Assembly: GCF_016859285.1 (NCBI RefSeq)
Contig: NC_053404.1
Span: forward strand, 17,715,605-17,779,604
Origin: Xiphias gladius
Lineage: Eukaryota > Chordata > Actinopteri > Istiophoriformes > Xiphiidae
Length of the DNA: 64,000 bases
Direction: 5' to 3'
The first letter of the stretch is position 1; each line of letters opens with the position of its first letter. This document shows, one piece after another, positions 22,734 through 34,371 of the stretch. The notes beneath the pieces were generated by a model. It made no database searches and was not told the DNA's origin. It saw nothing but the letters and a program-made list of their open reading frames with translations. The translations under genes were made by a program, and so were the position numbers.

Positions 22734-25700
22734 ATGGAGCCGGGAGGGCACCGACCCGCGGAGAAGCGAGGAGGGGGACGCAGGCGCTGCGTCATACTGA
22801 GCGTCGCCGCCGGCCTCCTGCTTGTCACCGTCGCCGTCGTGCTGGGACTGACGCTCCGTCAGAAAGCAGACAAACTAAGGCCAACTTTCATGGCTAGGTG
22901 CAAGGGGTTCAAGGGGTAAGTTTTTTTTTTTTAAATCTATCTATCTATCTTTTAAGTTTAAGTTTATCTTTTAAGTTTACGCACATTATATCACGTATAG
23001 AAGCAAGTGCGGGGCGTCAGCCCAGAGTGAAGAGTTAAATTCGGAATACAATTTAAGATGCGCTGAATACATGTCGTAGTACTCCAGTCGTTTATTGGGT
23101 ACACCTAGCTAAAACTGCTGCTACAGCCCTGCGGTAATTCCTCCCTCCATTAACGTTACAATGTAGAGAGGCGTTGGTTCAAGTGTGTGCGCATTGTTGG
23201 GGGTTTAAGTTTGTGTTTTTGTCACGAAGGAGGATTTTTTTTTTTTTTTGTGGGTTTGTTTTGCGTTAGACTTGAAGAATTTTGCTTAGACGAAACGATG
23301 ATTTGCTACGGACAGAAGTTGTGGAAGCGGCGGGTGCCACTGACTGACATTTGTGTCGACCCAGTGGGACAGGTGGGGTCGAGAGCCTCAGTAAATCACC
23401 GTCGTACAGACAGAAAATAAACAAGTGCCAAAGTAGTTCGGCCCAAGATTGGCCCCCATTTTCACTCCAGTCAATGATTAATTCAAGGGCCTTGTTGCTG
23501 CACTGTCTGCAGGGCTGCAGCTGTTAGTGGTGGACAGCGTTCACTGGAGACACAGTGTCATGACTACACATTCTCCAAATAACCTGAATCTGTGTTATTC
23601 ACTGAAGTTACGTTGATATTGAATGGAAACATGAGTTGGACATAGTGCGTACGGTGCCTTCCAGCCATGACACACTTTTACGGAAGTGACTTTATAATCA
23701 TAATAATTTTAATTTAATAATTTTATTCATATCGTACTTTTGAAAAAAAAAAAAAAAAAAAAAAGGGCCAGAGGCAAAGTACCTCGCAAGAGACAGAGTA
23801 CCAACAGATGCACACTCATTATCCACTTCATTAGCTACGCCTGTGCAGTCTAATGCCAGTAAGCTTACTCCAACCATAAAACTCCACTTTTATGATGCCT
23901 ATGAAATCCAGCCTTTGCTGACCCTGTCACAGGGGTGTTAATTAAATTATACGTTGTAGTACTTAGGTCATAGTTAGTGGCGCCGTTGTACCGGACTGCA
24001 TTATATTGAGATGTGTTTTCTGACACTCCGGACCCCGAATGTAAACAGCTCTCAATATGATGTAGTCCGGTAAAACGCCGCCCTCAGCGATGGCTTCAGT
24101 AATAAACGTACGACTGAATTTACACATTTCTGATGGTGTCAGCAAAAACTGAACATCATTAACTTATTGAAGCTAGATTTTATGGCGGGGCTGCTGTATT
24201 AGATGGTATTAGATCGTACGGGTGCCCATTGACCGTAGAATGCAATAAAATATTAGTAATTCAAATTCAAGTGTTCAGGGGAGGGAGAAAAGGCACTGCT
24301 TACCTTTGTCAAATGAAAACTAGCTAGTTTGCCAGCAAATATATCAAATAAAATGTAATTCCAACATATGAGCGTAACTCAGAAGGTGTCCTTTTACTGC
24401 TGATCTTAAAAAAATATGTGCTAACCGACCCGAAATTTGCTCCGAGACTTTGGCAGTTTGCATCAGATCCACAAGCACCGTCTATTTTTTCTGTGTTTTC
24501 TATTGCGATAAATTCGTCCTGACTGATGACATGGACTGGACATACTGTGTAAGGTACGTCTAAACCCTGACACTGACTTCTTATCTCAAAGAGTTTCCTT
24601 ACAATCAAGGGATCGGTGAATATTCTGTTTACCTTTGTCGGGAAAAAAAAAAAAAAAAGTAATCAAACAGTAAATAAACTGTAATTCAAACATGGGGTCA
24701 CCACTGTGTAGTAAAACAGAAGGCGTTAGATGGAGAGAAGGTCATGCTTTTAACCGTAAACCTGCACCAGTTTGGTCCTACACTTGATCCACATTCCTGA
24801 GACTAAGCAGAACTGTCCTTTATTTTATCAGGTACGACTGCGAAAAGATATGGGAGGAATTCACACAAGCCTATGTAGGGCAGGACCCCTGTAAAGTTCC
24901 CATGGAAGCCTACGACCCTCTCGTTGCTGCAGCCCCCCTCAAATCTTCATGCAACAGGGTAAATATCAATCATCACATCATCTGTCTTACCCTGTCTGAG
25001 CAGACATCTTTATAATAATGAAGAATCATCTGTTTAATAATGCGATATTAACTGTAGATTATGCTCTGGAGCAAAACAAAGGAGATGGTCCACGACTTCA
25101 CTAAGAAGAAAGATTGTTTCATCACCTTGGAGGACACTGTGTTGGGGTTTGTCCTGGATGGTCTGACCTGGTGTGGAAAGGAGGGCAGCAGTGGTAAGAC
25201 TCTTCAGGCGAAAAACAAAGGCTTCAAATGTATTCTTCCTTTACTGTACGTGCCCCTTGTGCTCGTGTGCATGATTTTGCAACCTGTCCGCTATAACTGC
25301 TGACGTTGAATGTCAGAGATTACTTTTGACATCTACAGGAGTGTCCTAGTACACTAGTACAGGCATGTCACATCCGGGCAAGTTCCTGATATATAAAAAT
25401 GACCCAAGCAGCATTCAACAGTTGCCAGCTTCAACAAGGAAAAACTTGCTTTTTCTCTTTTTTTTTTTTTTTAAACTTGACTCATAAAGAGAAAAAAAAA
25501 CTTTGCAGAGGCGGATTAAATACCTGAGCGAACAGTAGAGAAAAATGTTTTTACTACTTATATGATCCCGTGAAGTGTACATGTTCTGTTTGGTTTTATT
25601 TTTCTGAAAACGGCTGAAGTTTACTTCTCACAGGAAGCTACAGTGCAATTTAATCAGGCTGGTACTTAGAGCGTCTTCACCTTTTGCTGTAACTGTGTGA

Positions 25701-28700
25701 TATGGCAACGCCCTAGTTCAAGAAATATCAAAAAATCATATGCTATCAGCTGCTATCACTTGCTCAACACGAGCAAGTTGGCTTAGCACTGAGACTGGGA
25801 CTCTGTGTGTGTGTGTGTGTGTGTGTTGTTCTAGAAACATTCACGACCAGCTGTCCAGGTTGGACAGAGTGTGAGAACAACCCTGTTCGCTCATTTTGGA
25901 AGCGAGCCTCAGCTGCTGTAAGTTATCAACAAGAATTCACAAGTTGTTTTATTTTTTGTTTTTTGTTTTTGGCCACAAAAAAAAAAGCATCAGTCCCAGG
26001 AACAAGCAGCGGTTAAAACGACACGCATGGAACATGAGGCGCAGCGGATCTCTGTTGGAGAGGAGAAAAGAAAAAGGTCCCTCTGCCTGGTTCTTTATCA
26101 ATGAGGCTTTGTGTTGGTCTCCATGGAGCCACATTGTGCGGCTCTCTCCTGAGCGAGCAGCGGGAACCCACACATTCAGAGGAACTCTCACACATTCACG
26201 CCTCTTTTGGCATCTTTGGCAAAGTGCAACAGCTGAACGGCTGTCGTCACGCAAATCTGACCTTTCACCACGTTTTAAATATACAGTAAAGAATACAAGC
26301 AGATATTTTTTTACAAAATAAATACCACGGCAAATCAGTGGTTACTTGCTAAAATTATACTGTCCAAGGCTCTTGCACACAAACCTGATTGGTGGTTTCA
26401 CCTGTCAGCTACTCCACTTGCCAGTCAAGCCTCTGGAGAGTTGAAAGGCCTGAAGTTGTTGTCAACCTGGTGCTTTGCCAAACGGTACCAGATATGAAGT
26501 CAGTGTGAGGGCAACATTTAAACGCGGTTGTTTTTTTGTTTTTTTTTTTTTGCTGCTCTAATTGTTTGTCTACTCGCACATTTTCATACATAATAATTCC
26601 TACTCGGAAACACTGGGAAAACTCAGGGTGGATCCGGAAAAAAACATACAGTATGCATTTCATCAAACAAACCTGTGAAGCAGGAAGTCATTTTTCAAAA
26701 TAAGAAGGAAAAAAACCAAATAAAGCAAATTGGCGGTATAGACCCCTGAGCGGTTCCTCAAAATATTGCTTTTTGTTTGTGGTCTGAATGTTTCTTTAAC
26801 GTGCTCTTCGTGTGTGTGTGTAGTTTGCAGATGTTGCCTGTGGTGATGTGACAGCTATGCTGAACGGATCCATCACCACACCGTTCGACCCCAAAGGGTA
26901 AGCTGCTCTGCACTCTGACAGTTGATTGAATGTTTACGCAACATTTGGACCGTTACAGACGCAACCAAGATGTCAAGAAAGGCCGGGTGAAGCAATACTA
27001 TACAAGTGTGGCCCAGTAGAGGCACTTCAATCAGATCCCAATGCAGCTCGTTCCTGTGTCATATTTCTGATATTATCCGGTTACCAACAGCAAAGGAAGC
27101 CACATCATGACATATCTTTCTCCTCCTTTGTTAGCAGACTTTCAGCAGGGAAGTGTATTCTAGGCATGATGGACGAGGTTCCTGTCAGTTCCACTGCCTC
27201 TGCTGTAAATCAAACAGTAGAGCTGCACTCTTGCTATTCCTGCCACCTGCTGGACAGCTTTGCCACAGTCTCGTTCAGAGCCGCAAACTAACTGTTGGTT
27301 TCATCAGCAGTCAGTCTAGAGAGTATTTTCCTGATTAATCATTTTGTCGGTATAATGTCAGAAAATTGTACAAATGCCCATCACGGTTCAAGCCCAACCA
27401 ACGACCCGAATCAATTCGAATTCCTAGAAGACTGAGTTTTATCAATGGTTTTTTTGAAAATTTGTGCGACTGAACCACAATCCCGTATCACGTCAGGCCT
27501 AAATCATTATGTTTCTGCTTTGAGTCATTCTGCAGCGTATGGATTTCTATGGGATCCGGGCCCTCTGTCCCGATTTCCCTTCAAAATGACGTGAGGAGAA
27601 AATCTCATTAAGATACTCTGGAGCAAGAAAAAAATTCTCTGAGATTACCACAGATCCTTTACTTAGCACTTCGGGGGCAGTTCAGAAGAAATGAATACAA
27701 GCAAGGACAAACTGAAAGTTTAAGGAATTCTTAGTGTGTTGTGGTTGGTTTGACAGTGATTTCACGTCCCATAATTGAAACTTGGTGTAGAAGAAACATA
27801 TATTTCCATATAATATCAAGTTAAATCACATCTTGTGTATAAGAGATATAAAGGACATTGCTCTGTTATGTTAAATTGTAAATACCGAATTTATAAAACA
27901 TGTCTGTGAGGTTTGTTCTCAAAATATTTTTTTAGTATGAATCGTCTGTGTTTTTGAAATATTGACTCGTGATTTGAGAATCGTTGTTTTTGTCCAAAAG
28001 AATGCCAGACGTGAAGGGACTCTTTCCTTTACTGCTTCGCTTGTTTGCCTCCTACTGTAGCGTAGAAGAAGAGTACTGCACGAAGCCTTTACTTCAGAGC
28101 TTTTCTGCTGTTTACGCGCACTATGCTTTTCAGATGAATGCCCGCAACGGCTCTAAACTGTGCTCTTTTATTTCTTGCTGTCAGTATTTTTGGGAGCATC
28201 GAAGTTAAGAGGTTGAATTCCACCAGGGTGAGCAGCCTGAATATTGTTCTGGTCACACAGAAGAACGCCGTGTAAGATTAAGACTTTTGCAACCCAATAT
28301 TCCATTTTTTTTTTCTTTTTATTTGTTAATTTTGAATGTAATAAGCACATCAATGTTCTGCATGTTCTTCCACAGTGGTTAATTTTTGGGGCACAACACA
28401 CAAATATGAAGACAGACTTACGTTTATACCGGGAATATTGATCGTGTATCATTTGTGTGTGTCTTCTCTTAAGGGCAAACTGTAGAAACACATCGTTGAA
28501 GGACTTACAGAAAGTGCTGGATGTAGGAATTACATATAACTGCACGGAAGTGGCCGAGTAAGTACAGCACGTGTGTGCGAAATGAGGTGATGGCACGTAT
28601 TTTTCTTTACTCTTACAGTACGTCGACTTGGTGTTATTCTGCCTCTTTTTGTAGATCTCAGATCCTGGAGTGCAGCTCCAATCCAGAGATACCGTGTGGC

Positions 28701-28712
28701 GCCTGTTGGTGA
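22734..28712 (+). CDS. cd38: CD38 ADP-ribosyl cyclase / NAD+ glycohydrolase (complete, 8 exons, 276 aa)
   Basis: A type II membrane ectoenzyme that consumes NAD+ and makes ADP-ribose and cyclic ADP-ribose. Exons: 22734-22915, 24832-24958, 25058-25193, 25835-25917, 26824-26897, 28185-28271, 28474-28557 and 28655-28712 (831 nt, all phases close, GT-AG borders). Residues 1-18 are basic and about 19-41 form one transmembrane helix (VILSVAAGLLLVTVAVVLGL), as in CD38. Expected catalytic residues are present: Trp in IMLWSKT, Glu/Asp in TLEDTVLGF, Trp in VRSFWKR, and Glu in IFGSIEV. Exons 2-5 have exactly the same lengths (127, 136, 83 and 74 nt) as the matching exons of the upstream bst1-like gene. 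The short C-terminus ends GACW. There is no GPI signal. No obvious AATAAA follows closely. Confidence 0.93.
25803..25828. repeat. (TG)n microsatellite in cd38 intron 3
   Basis: A pure TG run of about 24 bp ends 6-8 nt before the exon 4 acceptor (AG at 25833-25834). It occupies the position normally held by the polypyrimidine tract. Confidence 0.9.
27241..27253 (-). promoter_or_regulatory. CTCF-like motif in cd38 intron 5
   Basis: The minus strand reads CCAGCAGGTGGCA, a close match to the core CTCF consensus CCASYAGRKGGCR as I remember it. This is a single-motif prediction only. Confidence 0.35.
27300..27400 (-). repeat. Fragment of interspersed repeat family R2 in cd38 intron 5
   Basis: The words 'cctgattaatcattttgtcg', 'taatgtcagaaaattgtaca' and 'aatgcccatcacggttcaag' match the end region of R2 in reverse orientation. 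Confidence 0.5.
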
Positions 28713-29165
<453 letters not shown>

Positions 29166-29399
29166 TATTCTTGATTGATTGTTGTCAGATTAAGAATATA
29201 AAAAAGAACACCATGGTTGTACTATTTTAGATGTTTTCTAAAAACTAAAATATTCCTCTAGCATCTATTTTGCTAAATACGTGAAACTATAATGCTGTTG
29301 TTGTTTGTCTCTGTTTCACTTTATTACATTTATCAACATTTAGGTTAAACAGGAGACATTTTACAGGCCAGTTTTCATGGTTGTTAGGGGACTATACAA

Positions 29400-30391
29400 A
29401 GTTTTCATACTGCACCTTTAGTCCTACACTTGAACAGTACGCAGCAAACTTAGGCTGATTCACATTTCAGATAAAAAGCACCCTTCATTTTTTTTTTCAG
29501 GATCCACTGTCAAAATATGCTGGATTTCTTTCAACAAGACCTTTGGAGGTAAAAACGTAATGTTCTGGAAGCCTCTGACAATTTAATTGTCCCCTTCCAC
29601 TATCCGTGCAACAGAGTAAACATCAATCACCACAAATTCCTGTACATTACCCAACCAGAGCAACGGAATGTAGAACACGACATTTATCAATTTGATACCA
29701 ACTGTTTTTGGGTTAGACGATGCTCTTGAGCAAAACAAAGGATTTGGCCCATAATTACACTAAGAATAGTACAGACTGTTTCACCCTGGAGGACACTCGG
29801 TTGGGATCTGTCCCGGATAATCTGACCAGGTGTGGAGCGGGAGGCAGCAGTGGCAAGACTCTTCAAATGCACGATTTTTGCAAATAAAAACGAATCCTTG
29901 AGCACTATGGTGTCAAACTTAGGACAAATGCTTTTTAATATCTTACAATGTCTAATGTCAAATTTAAAACTGAATTAAAAAAAAAAAAAGCAATAGCTGC
30001 AGGACAAATCTGCAGATGACAAACGGTACCTTATTCTGCCCGCTGACGCTGACATGAAGCTTAGATGCATGGACTTAATGTACATATCAAACCTCAATAT
30101 AGGTTTTTCACCATTTCAGCAAAATCGGTTACACAAACTTTGTCTGCGTTGATGCTTCTGCAACATGGGAATAAACACTGATTCAAGTCAAAACTATTGA
30201 TGCATGTGAAGGGGTGTTCTTTGAAAACTGTCTCACAGAAACAGGTTAAACCCTTAAAAGAGCAAAGGGGACATTTGTGAATATTTCCTCTGGCTGCATG
30301 TGTGTTTCACTCTAGAAACATTCACTTGTCTGTGCCCGGGATGAGAGAAACAAATCAGTTCAGCTCATTCTGGGAAGGATTCTGTGCTGCA
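29400..30391 (+). pseudogene. Degenerate tandem copy of cd38 exons 2-4
   Basis: Three exon-like blocks follow cd38 in the same order and orientation. The exon-2-like block is 29501-29615 (115 nt against 127, with a stop in the cd38 frame). The exon-3-like block is 29717-29852 (136 nt, the same length), coding TMLLSKTKDLAHNY and later FTLEDTRLG. The exon-4-like block is 30316-30391 (76 nt against 83, hence frameshifted). Key damage: the catalytic-type Trp of LWSKT is Leu, the Trp of LTWC is Arg, the exon 3 donor is GC instead of GT, and exon 4 has TGA where cd38 has TGG. Flanking intron words such as 'gtcctacacttga' and 'gtaaacatcaatcaccac' also match cd38 introns. No copies of exons 1 or 5-8 were recognised, so it is a partial, non-functional duplicate. 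Confidence 0.85.
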
Positions 30392-31055
30392 GTAAGAGCC
30401 AGACCAGAAAGCACTAGTTTTGCCAATAAATACAACCGTCCTGGGCATGGATGGTGCGATGGAGTATTTTTCCTTCACTGTTAAGTCTCTAGGTCTCAAT
30501 GCAGAATTACGCCGTGCTTCTCCACACAGGTCACACTCACATGTACCTTACTTTTTTTTTTTTTTTTTTCTTTTTAACAACAGTTCATTGTTTATCTCCA
30601 GCACAGTCTGCTCATTCCCCGTCAGCGCTGGCCATCGCGACCAGGGGGCCCTCGGAAGATAAGAAGGACAGGGTGACCGGTGGAGGCGTAAACAGCCAAG
30701 ATAAGCAGCTGGGGCCATTTGGTTACACAAGTTCTCTCTATAAGTACGACAAAGGTGTACAACGTGAGTTACGTAAAACGTGAGGTCGTGTTTGGGATCG
30801 GGTGCCCAATAGAATTTCCACACATATATGTAGGTGCAGTGACTCGAGGAAGACTAACCTGATTTGGACTTAGTCTGTTCTAATGTGAGTCAGTTTGGGT
30901 TTACATGCTCCCTGCCTGGAGCAGCCCTCAGATCTGGAGTGGCACCGCACTGGTTAACTTGTTAACATTTGTATCGCTCGACACTTTTCTCCTTGATGCG
31001 TCAAGCTTTTCATAAAATGCTGCTGCTTAAGACACCCGAAGATCTCCCGAAAACT
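30392..31055. other. Intergenic DNA, no gene recognised
   Basis: It contains a poly-T run at about 30551-30570 and unique sequence. I looked for relics of cd38 exons 5-8 here and did not find convincing ones. Confidence 0.4.
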
Positions 31056-31059
31056 TCTT

Positions 31060-31160
31060 CTGTGGGGTTTTGCGTCTCTTCGTAGTCATTTTTCATCTCT
31101 TTTTGGTCACTTTGTGTCTCCTTGTAGTCGTTTTGTGTCTGTTTGTGGTCATTTTGGCTG
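31060..31160 (-). repeat. Minisatellite-like tandem repeat (TTTGTGTCTCTTTGTGGTC type)
   Basis: Imperfect units of about 20-24 bp, each resembling 'ttttgtgtctgtttgtggtc', repeat about four times. The same unit in reverse complement occurs at 33655-33870. It directly abuts the truncated Tc1-like element. Confidence 0.7.
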
Positions 31161-31590
31161 CCGAGATGGTTGCCCTTCCGGCATGTTCTCCCCTCTCTGC
31201 AGAGGACCTCTGAAGCTCTGTTAGAGTCACCGTTGGGTTCCTGGTCGCCTCCCTGACCAAGGCCCTTCTTGCCCGGTTACTCAGTTGGACCCGCTGGACG
31301 GCCAGCTCAAGGAAGAGTCCTGGTGGTTCCAGACTTCTTCCATTTCACAGTTATGAGTCCACTGTGCTCCTGGGAACTTTAAACAGTCAAAGCTTCAGAA
31401 ATGGTTCTATTGTCTCGCTGTGATTTATGCCTTGCCACAAGTTTATCACAGAGGTCTATGGAGTGTCCCTTGGACCTCATGGCTTGTTTTTTTGTCCCGA
31501 CATGCAGTGTGAACTGTGGGACCTTACATATGCAGGTGTGGGCCTTATATACAGGCAGGCTAAAACATCAGAGCAGCTGTCAAATTATGT
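31161..31590 (-). mobile_element. Truncated, decayed Tc1/mariner-like transposon
   Basis: Read on the minus strand from about 31480, the sequence encodes a broken transposase N-terminus: MRSKGHSIDL, then a helix-turn-helix-like region, VKWKKSGTTRTLP, and AGRPA followed by a stop. Nucleotide words such as 'accaggactcttcct' and 'gaagggcaaccatct' match teleost Tc1-like elements as I remember them. There are in-frame stops, and the catalytic DDE domain is missing because the copy ends at about 31160, where the minisatellite begins. It cannot encode an active transposase. Confidence 0.75.
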
Positions 31591-33250
31591 TTTACTGATG
31601 ATGTCCCTTCTTATTGGCTTGGAAATCTTTAAATATTTTTAAAAAGTGTTAAAAATACGTTGCGTGACGATCGTAGTCTAAGTGATGTTTTTACCAGAAA
31701 CGAATGAAGCCATTCCAGGAGTTTTCTGGGGGCATTTCTCTCACACCGCACAAGCAGAAACTGTTAAGAGTATTCATGAGAAACGTAAATGTTTTCCCAA
31801 AATTTAAACACATGTACACTTTAGGAAACATTTTGCTTAGCTTATCATCCGACTTGTATTTCTGCTAAGCACACAATTTTTGACTTTCCTTTTTTGATTC
31901 ACATGAAACTTGAAACTGCCGCCTAAGGTTAGACTAAACCACTAAACCGCTGAGCAGAATAGAAAGTGTTCATTTAAAACAGAAGGGAAAAAAAAAAAAA
32001 AAAGCTTCTGGTTTTATATTTGTAGGTGTAGGCCACAAAACGTCTTATCTCATATATGTCTGACCCTAAAGCGTGTGTATGGCGAAACAGAGAGGAACTT
32101 GAACACCGGGCTACGTGTGGAACTGTAAAATCTTTATGAGTGATATTGTTGCGGCAGGAAGAGGGAGGCTCATCGGGCGCAGTGGGACCTCCTCTTTCCT
32201 TTCTAGTAACTTGCTGCTGTGTCACACATACCGTAAACAGGCTGTGTCGGTGCTGGGAAGAGAGAGGTTCGGGGTTCTCGCTGCACAGGTGTCACACGAA
32301 GAAGGCCCCCCTCTGTAAAACCGCGACACGGGGTACTGTGAGAAAACACTGTGATGCCGGTAAACACTCTCACAGTTTGAGTCACGGCCACTCAAAGTAC
32401 ACACCATGAAAGACGATCTCTGTGTAGCACTTTTAAGACAATAATAAAGGTGCTTTGAGATCAGACGGAAAAGTGTGAAGGGCAGATAAATGAAACTGTA
32501 GTAAAACTAGAATGTAAATCACTGAAACTCCTTCTGTAGTCCCCCTTTTAACCACTACAGTGACCTCCATCAACCGGCTTTTACGTCACACTTTACATGA
32601 CATTTTTTTACAACGCTAGCTTTGGAGCAAGCTCAAATAATTCCCGTTTCAGGCCAAGGGGGCAGCTCGGTTGTCCCATTTCAGCCGTTAACATTTCTAG
32701 GTACAGTCTTGAGTGCGGGGCTGCGGGAAAACACAACGCCTGTGATTTTCATCCGTAGGATTTGTTCGAGGGCTAGTCGTGCCTAGATATGGGTTTGCCG
32801 AAGGCTGCAATACCAAATTGGCAAGTAAGCTAGAGCGACTTGTTTGTCTCAGCATATGCGTCACTCAGGTGCAGCTTTCCTGACACGCTAAGAGCCCTGA
32901 AGGTGGTTACCTGAACTTGGCACCCTCGCTCGAAAGGGGATTCCTGTGTCAAAATCTACTACTACTAAGTTTCAGTTTCTTGCTTATGTGTGGGACATTT
33001 CAGAAGCAATTGGCGTGTAATCAAATGATCCCAGCGCAGACCTGGGGCCAAGTATGACCGCGTGGTGACAACGTGGGGTTTCATTTATCCAGGCCATGGG
33101 TGTAGCTAGCAGAGCCAGAAAATGTAGGTTTGGCCAATGGAAACCACCGCACCTGGCTGAAAGAAGCACAGTCAAAAGACCTCCAGATTTGTAAACTCCA
33201 CATTTCTCGCAGAATGTGACTGGAAATGTCCGTCTATAAACTGTCAGCTT
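31591..33250. other. Intergenic DNA, no gene recognised
   Basis: Unique sequence with a poly-A run at about 31988-32004. Open frames at 32115-32409 and on the opposite strand overlap each other and have no recognisable domain. Confidence 0.4.
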
Positions 33251-33254
33251 CGGC

Positions 33255-33530
33255 AATGACTGGCAACCTGTCAGCTCGCATCGGGCTGATGGTGGCAAAC
33301 TGCCGCCACCATCAGCCCGATGCGAGCTGGAATAAGCTCCTGGCCAAAGTTACCCTGCACAAGCCACGAGGGTTAGAAAATGGATTGGGTTTTGGGGCGG
33401 GTGTGATCAAGGTTTCCGGTTCCGCCTGTCCATGCGTCCACGTGTCTTTGAGCAAGGTCCCCCAACTGCTGTGTAGGTTGCGGGAAAACTGTAAGTCACT
33501 TTGGACAGAGGCAAAATTGATGTAACGTTA
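33255..33530 (+). repeat. Interspersed repeat containing a perfect 25-bp hairpin
   Basis: Words such as 'gactggcaacctgtc', 'cccgatgcgagctgg', 'aataagctcc' and 'gaaaatggattgg' fit a widespread teleost repeat whose usual form reads GACTGGCGACCTGTC then GCTGGGATAGGCTCC. Embedded in it is a perfect inverted repeat (33272-33296 against 33305-33329, loop 8 nt). A downstream 'gtaagtcactttggac' also resembles the tail of fish retroposons. Confidence 0.6.
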
Positions 33531-33654
33531 TGGAAGAACAGATGCCACCAACAAACGCATCAGGAGTGAAATTAGCGACTGAGACCGTAACATGGATGGA
33601 TTACCGAGGGGGGGATCCAAGGAGTCAGGGATCCCCGGGACCTGAGCCTCGGTG

Positions 33655-33870
33655 TGAGGGGACACAAAACGACCTCAAGGAGCCACGAAACAACCACAAA
33701 GAGACACAGAACAACTACAAGGAGTGACATTTTAAAAAAAAACTGCAAAAATGACATCGAACACACACACGAAGCGACCACAAAGAGACGCAAAACAATA
33801 AAAAGAAACAACATAAAAACCGAACCAAAACAAACAAACACACAAAACAACTACAATGAGATGCAAATGG
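33655..33870 (+). repeat. Minisatellite-like tandem repeat (ACAAAGAGACRCAAAACAAC type)
   Basis: Imperfect units such as 'accacaaagagacacagaac' and 'accacaaagagacgcaaaac' repeat across about 200 bp. It is the reverse complement of the unit at 31060-31160. Confidence 0.7.
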
Positions 33871-33879
33871 ACCAGTTAT

Positions 33880-34303
33880 TTTGTGTGTCTCCCAGTTGGG
33901 GTGTCTGGCTCGTCTATGGGATCACAGGATAATGCGTCCACGACTGTAGCTTCGCTCTTTTGGAAAGAATTCAAGTATTTTCTCAGTAACATCAATACAT
34001 GGAGCCGTTTTGGTTATCACCGGACTTCTAAAAAACCATATCTACTTTCCATTTTCATTTTTGACTTTAAAAGAAAAGAACAAAACAGAACCTTCCCAAC
34101 ATTTACTGAATGGAAATGGAAGCTTCCACAGCAACTACAGTTTAAAAAAAAAAAAAAAAAAGTGTTATCTTTGTTGTGTGAAGGGACAGGAGAGGAATCA
34201 CAATTATGTATATTCATTTGGGCATCAGTGGTTTTAATGTCAGGTCGTCACCTTTTTCCCAATAGCAGGATGATGATCCTGCATTAAACCAGTTTCTCTC
34301 TCT

Positions 34304-34371
<68 letters not shown>

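Noticed and set aside
22369-22919. Several overlapping open frames around the cd38 start on both strands
   Set aside because: CpG-rich composition keeps all frames open. Only the frame from ATG 22734 joins in phase to the other cd38 exons.
24300-24640. 94-codon minus-strand frame in cd38 intron 1 as a possible transposase fragment
   Set aside because: I could not match it to any transposase or other family. The stretch has weakly repeated words but no termini.
30400-31050. Possible copies of cd38 exons 5-8 continuing the relic
   Set aside because: I compared the region with cd38 exons 5-8 by eye and found no alignable block, so the relic is reported only for exons 2-4.
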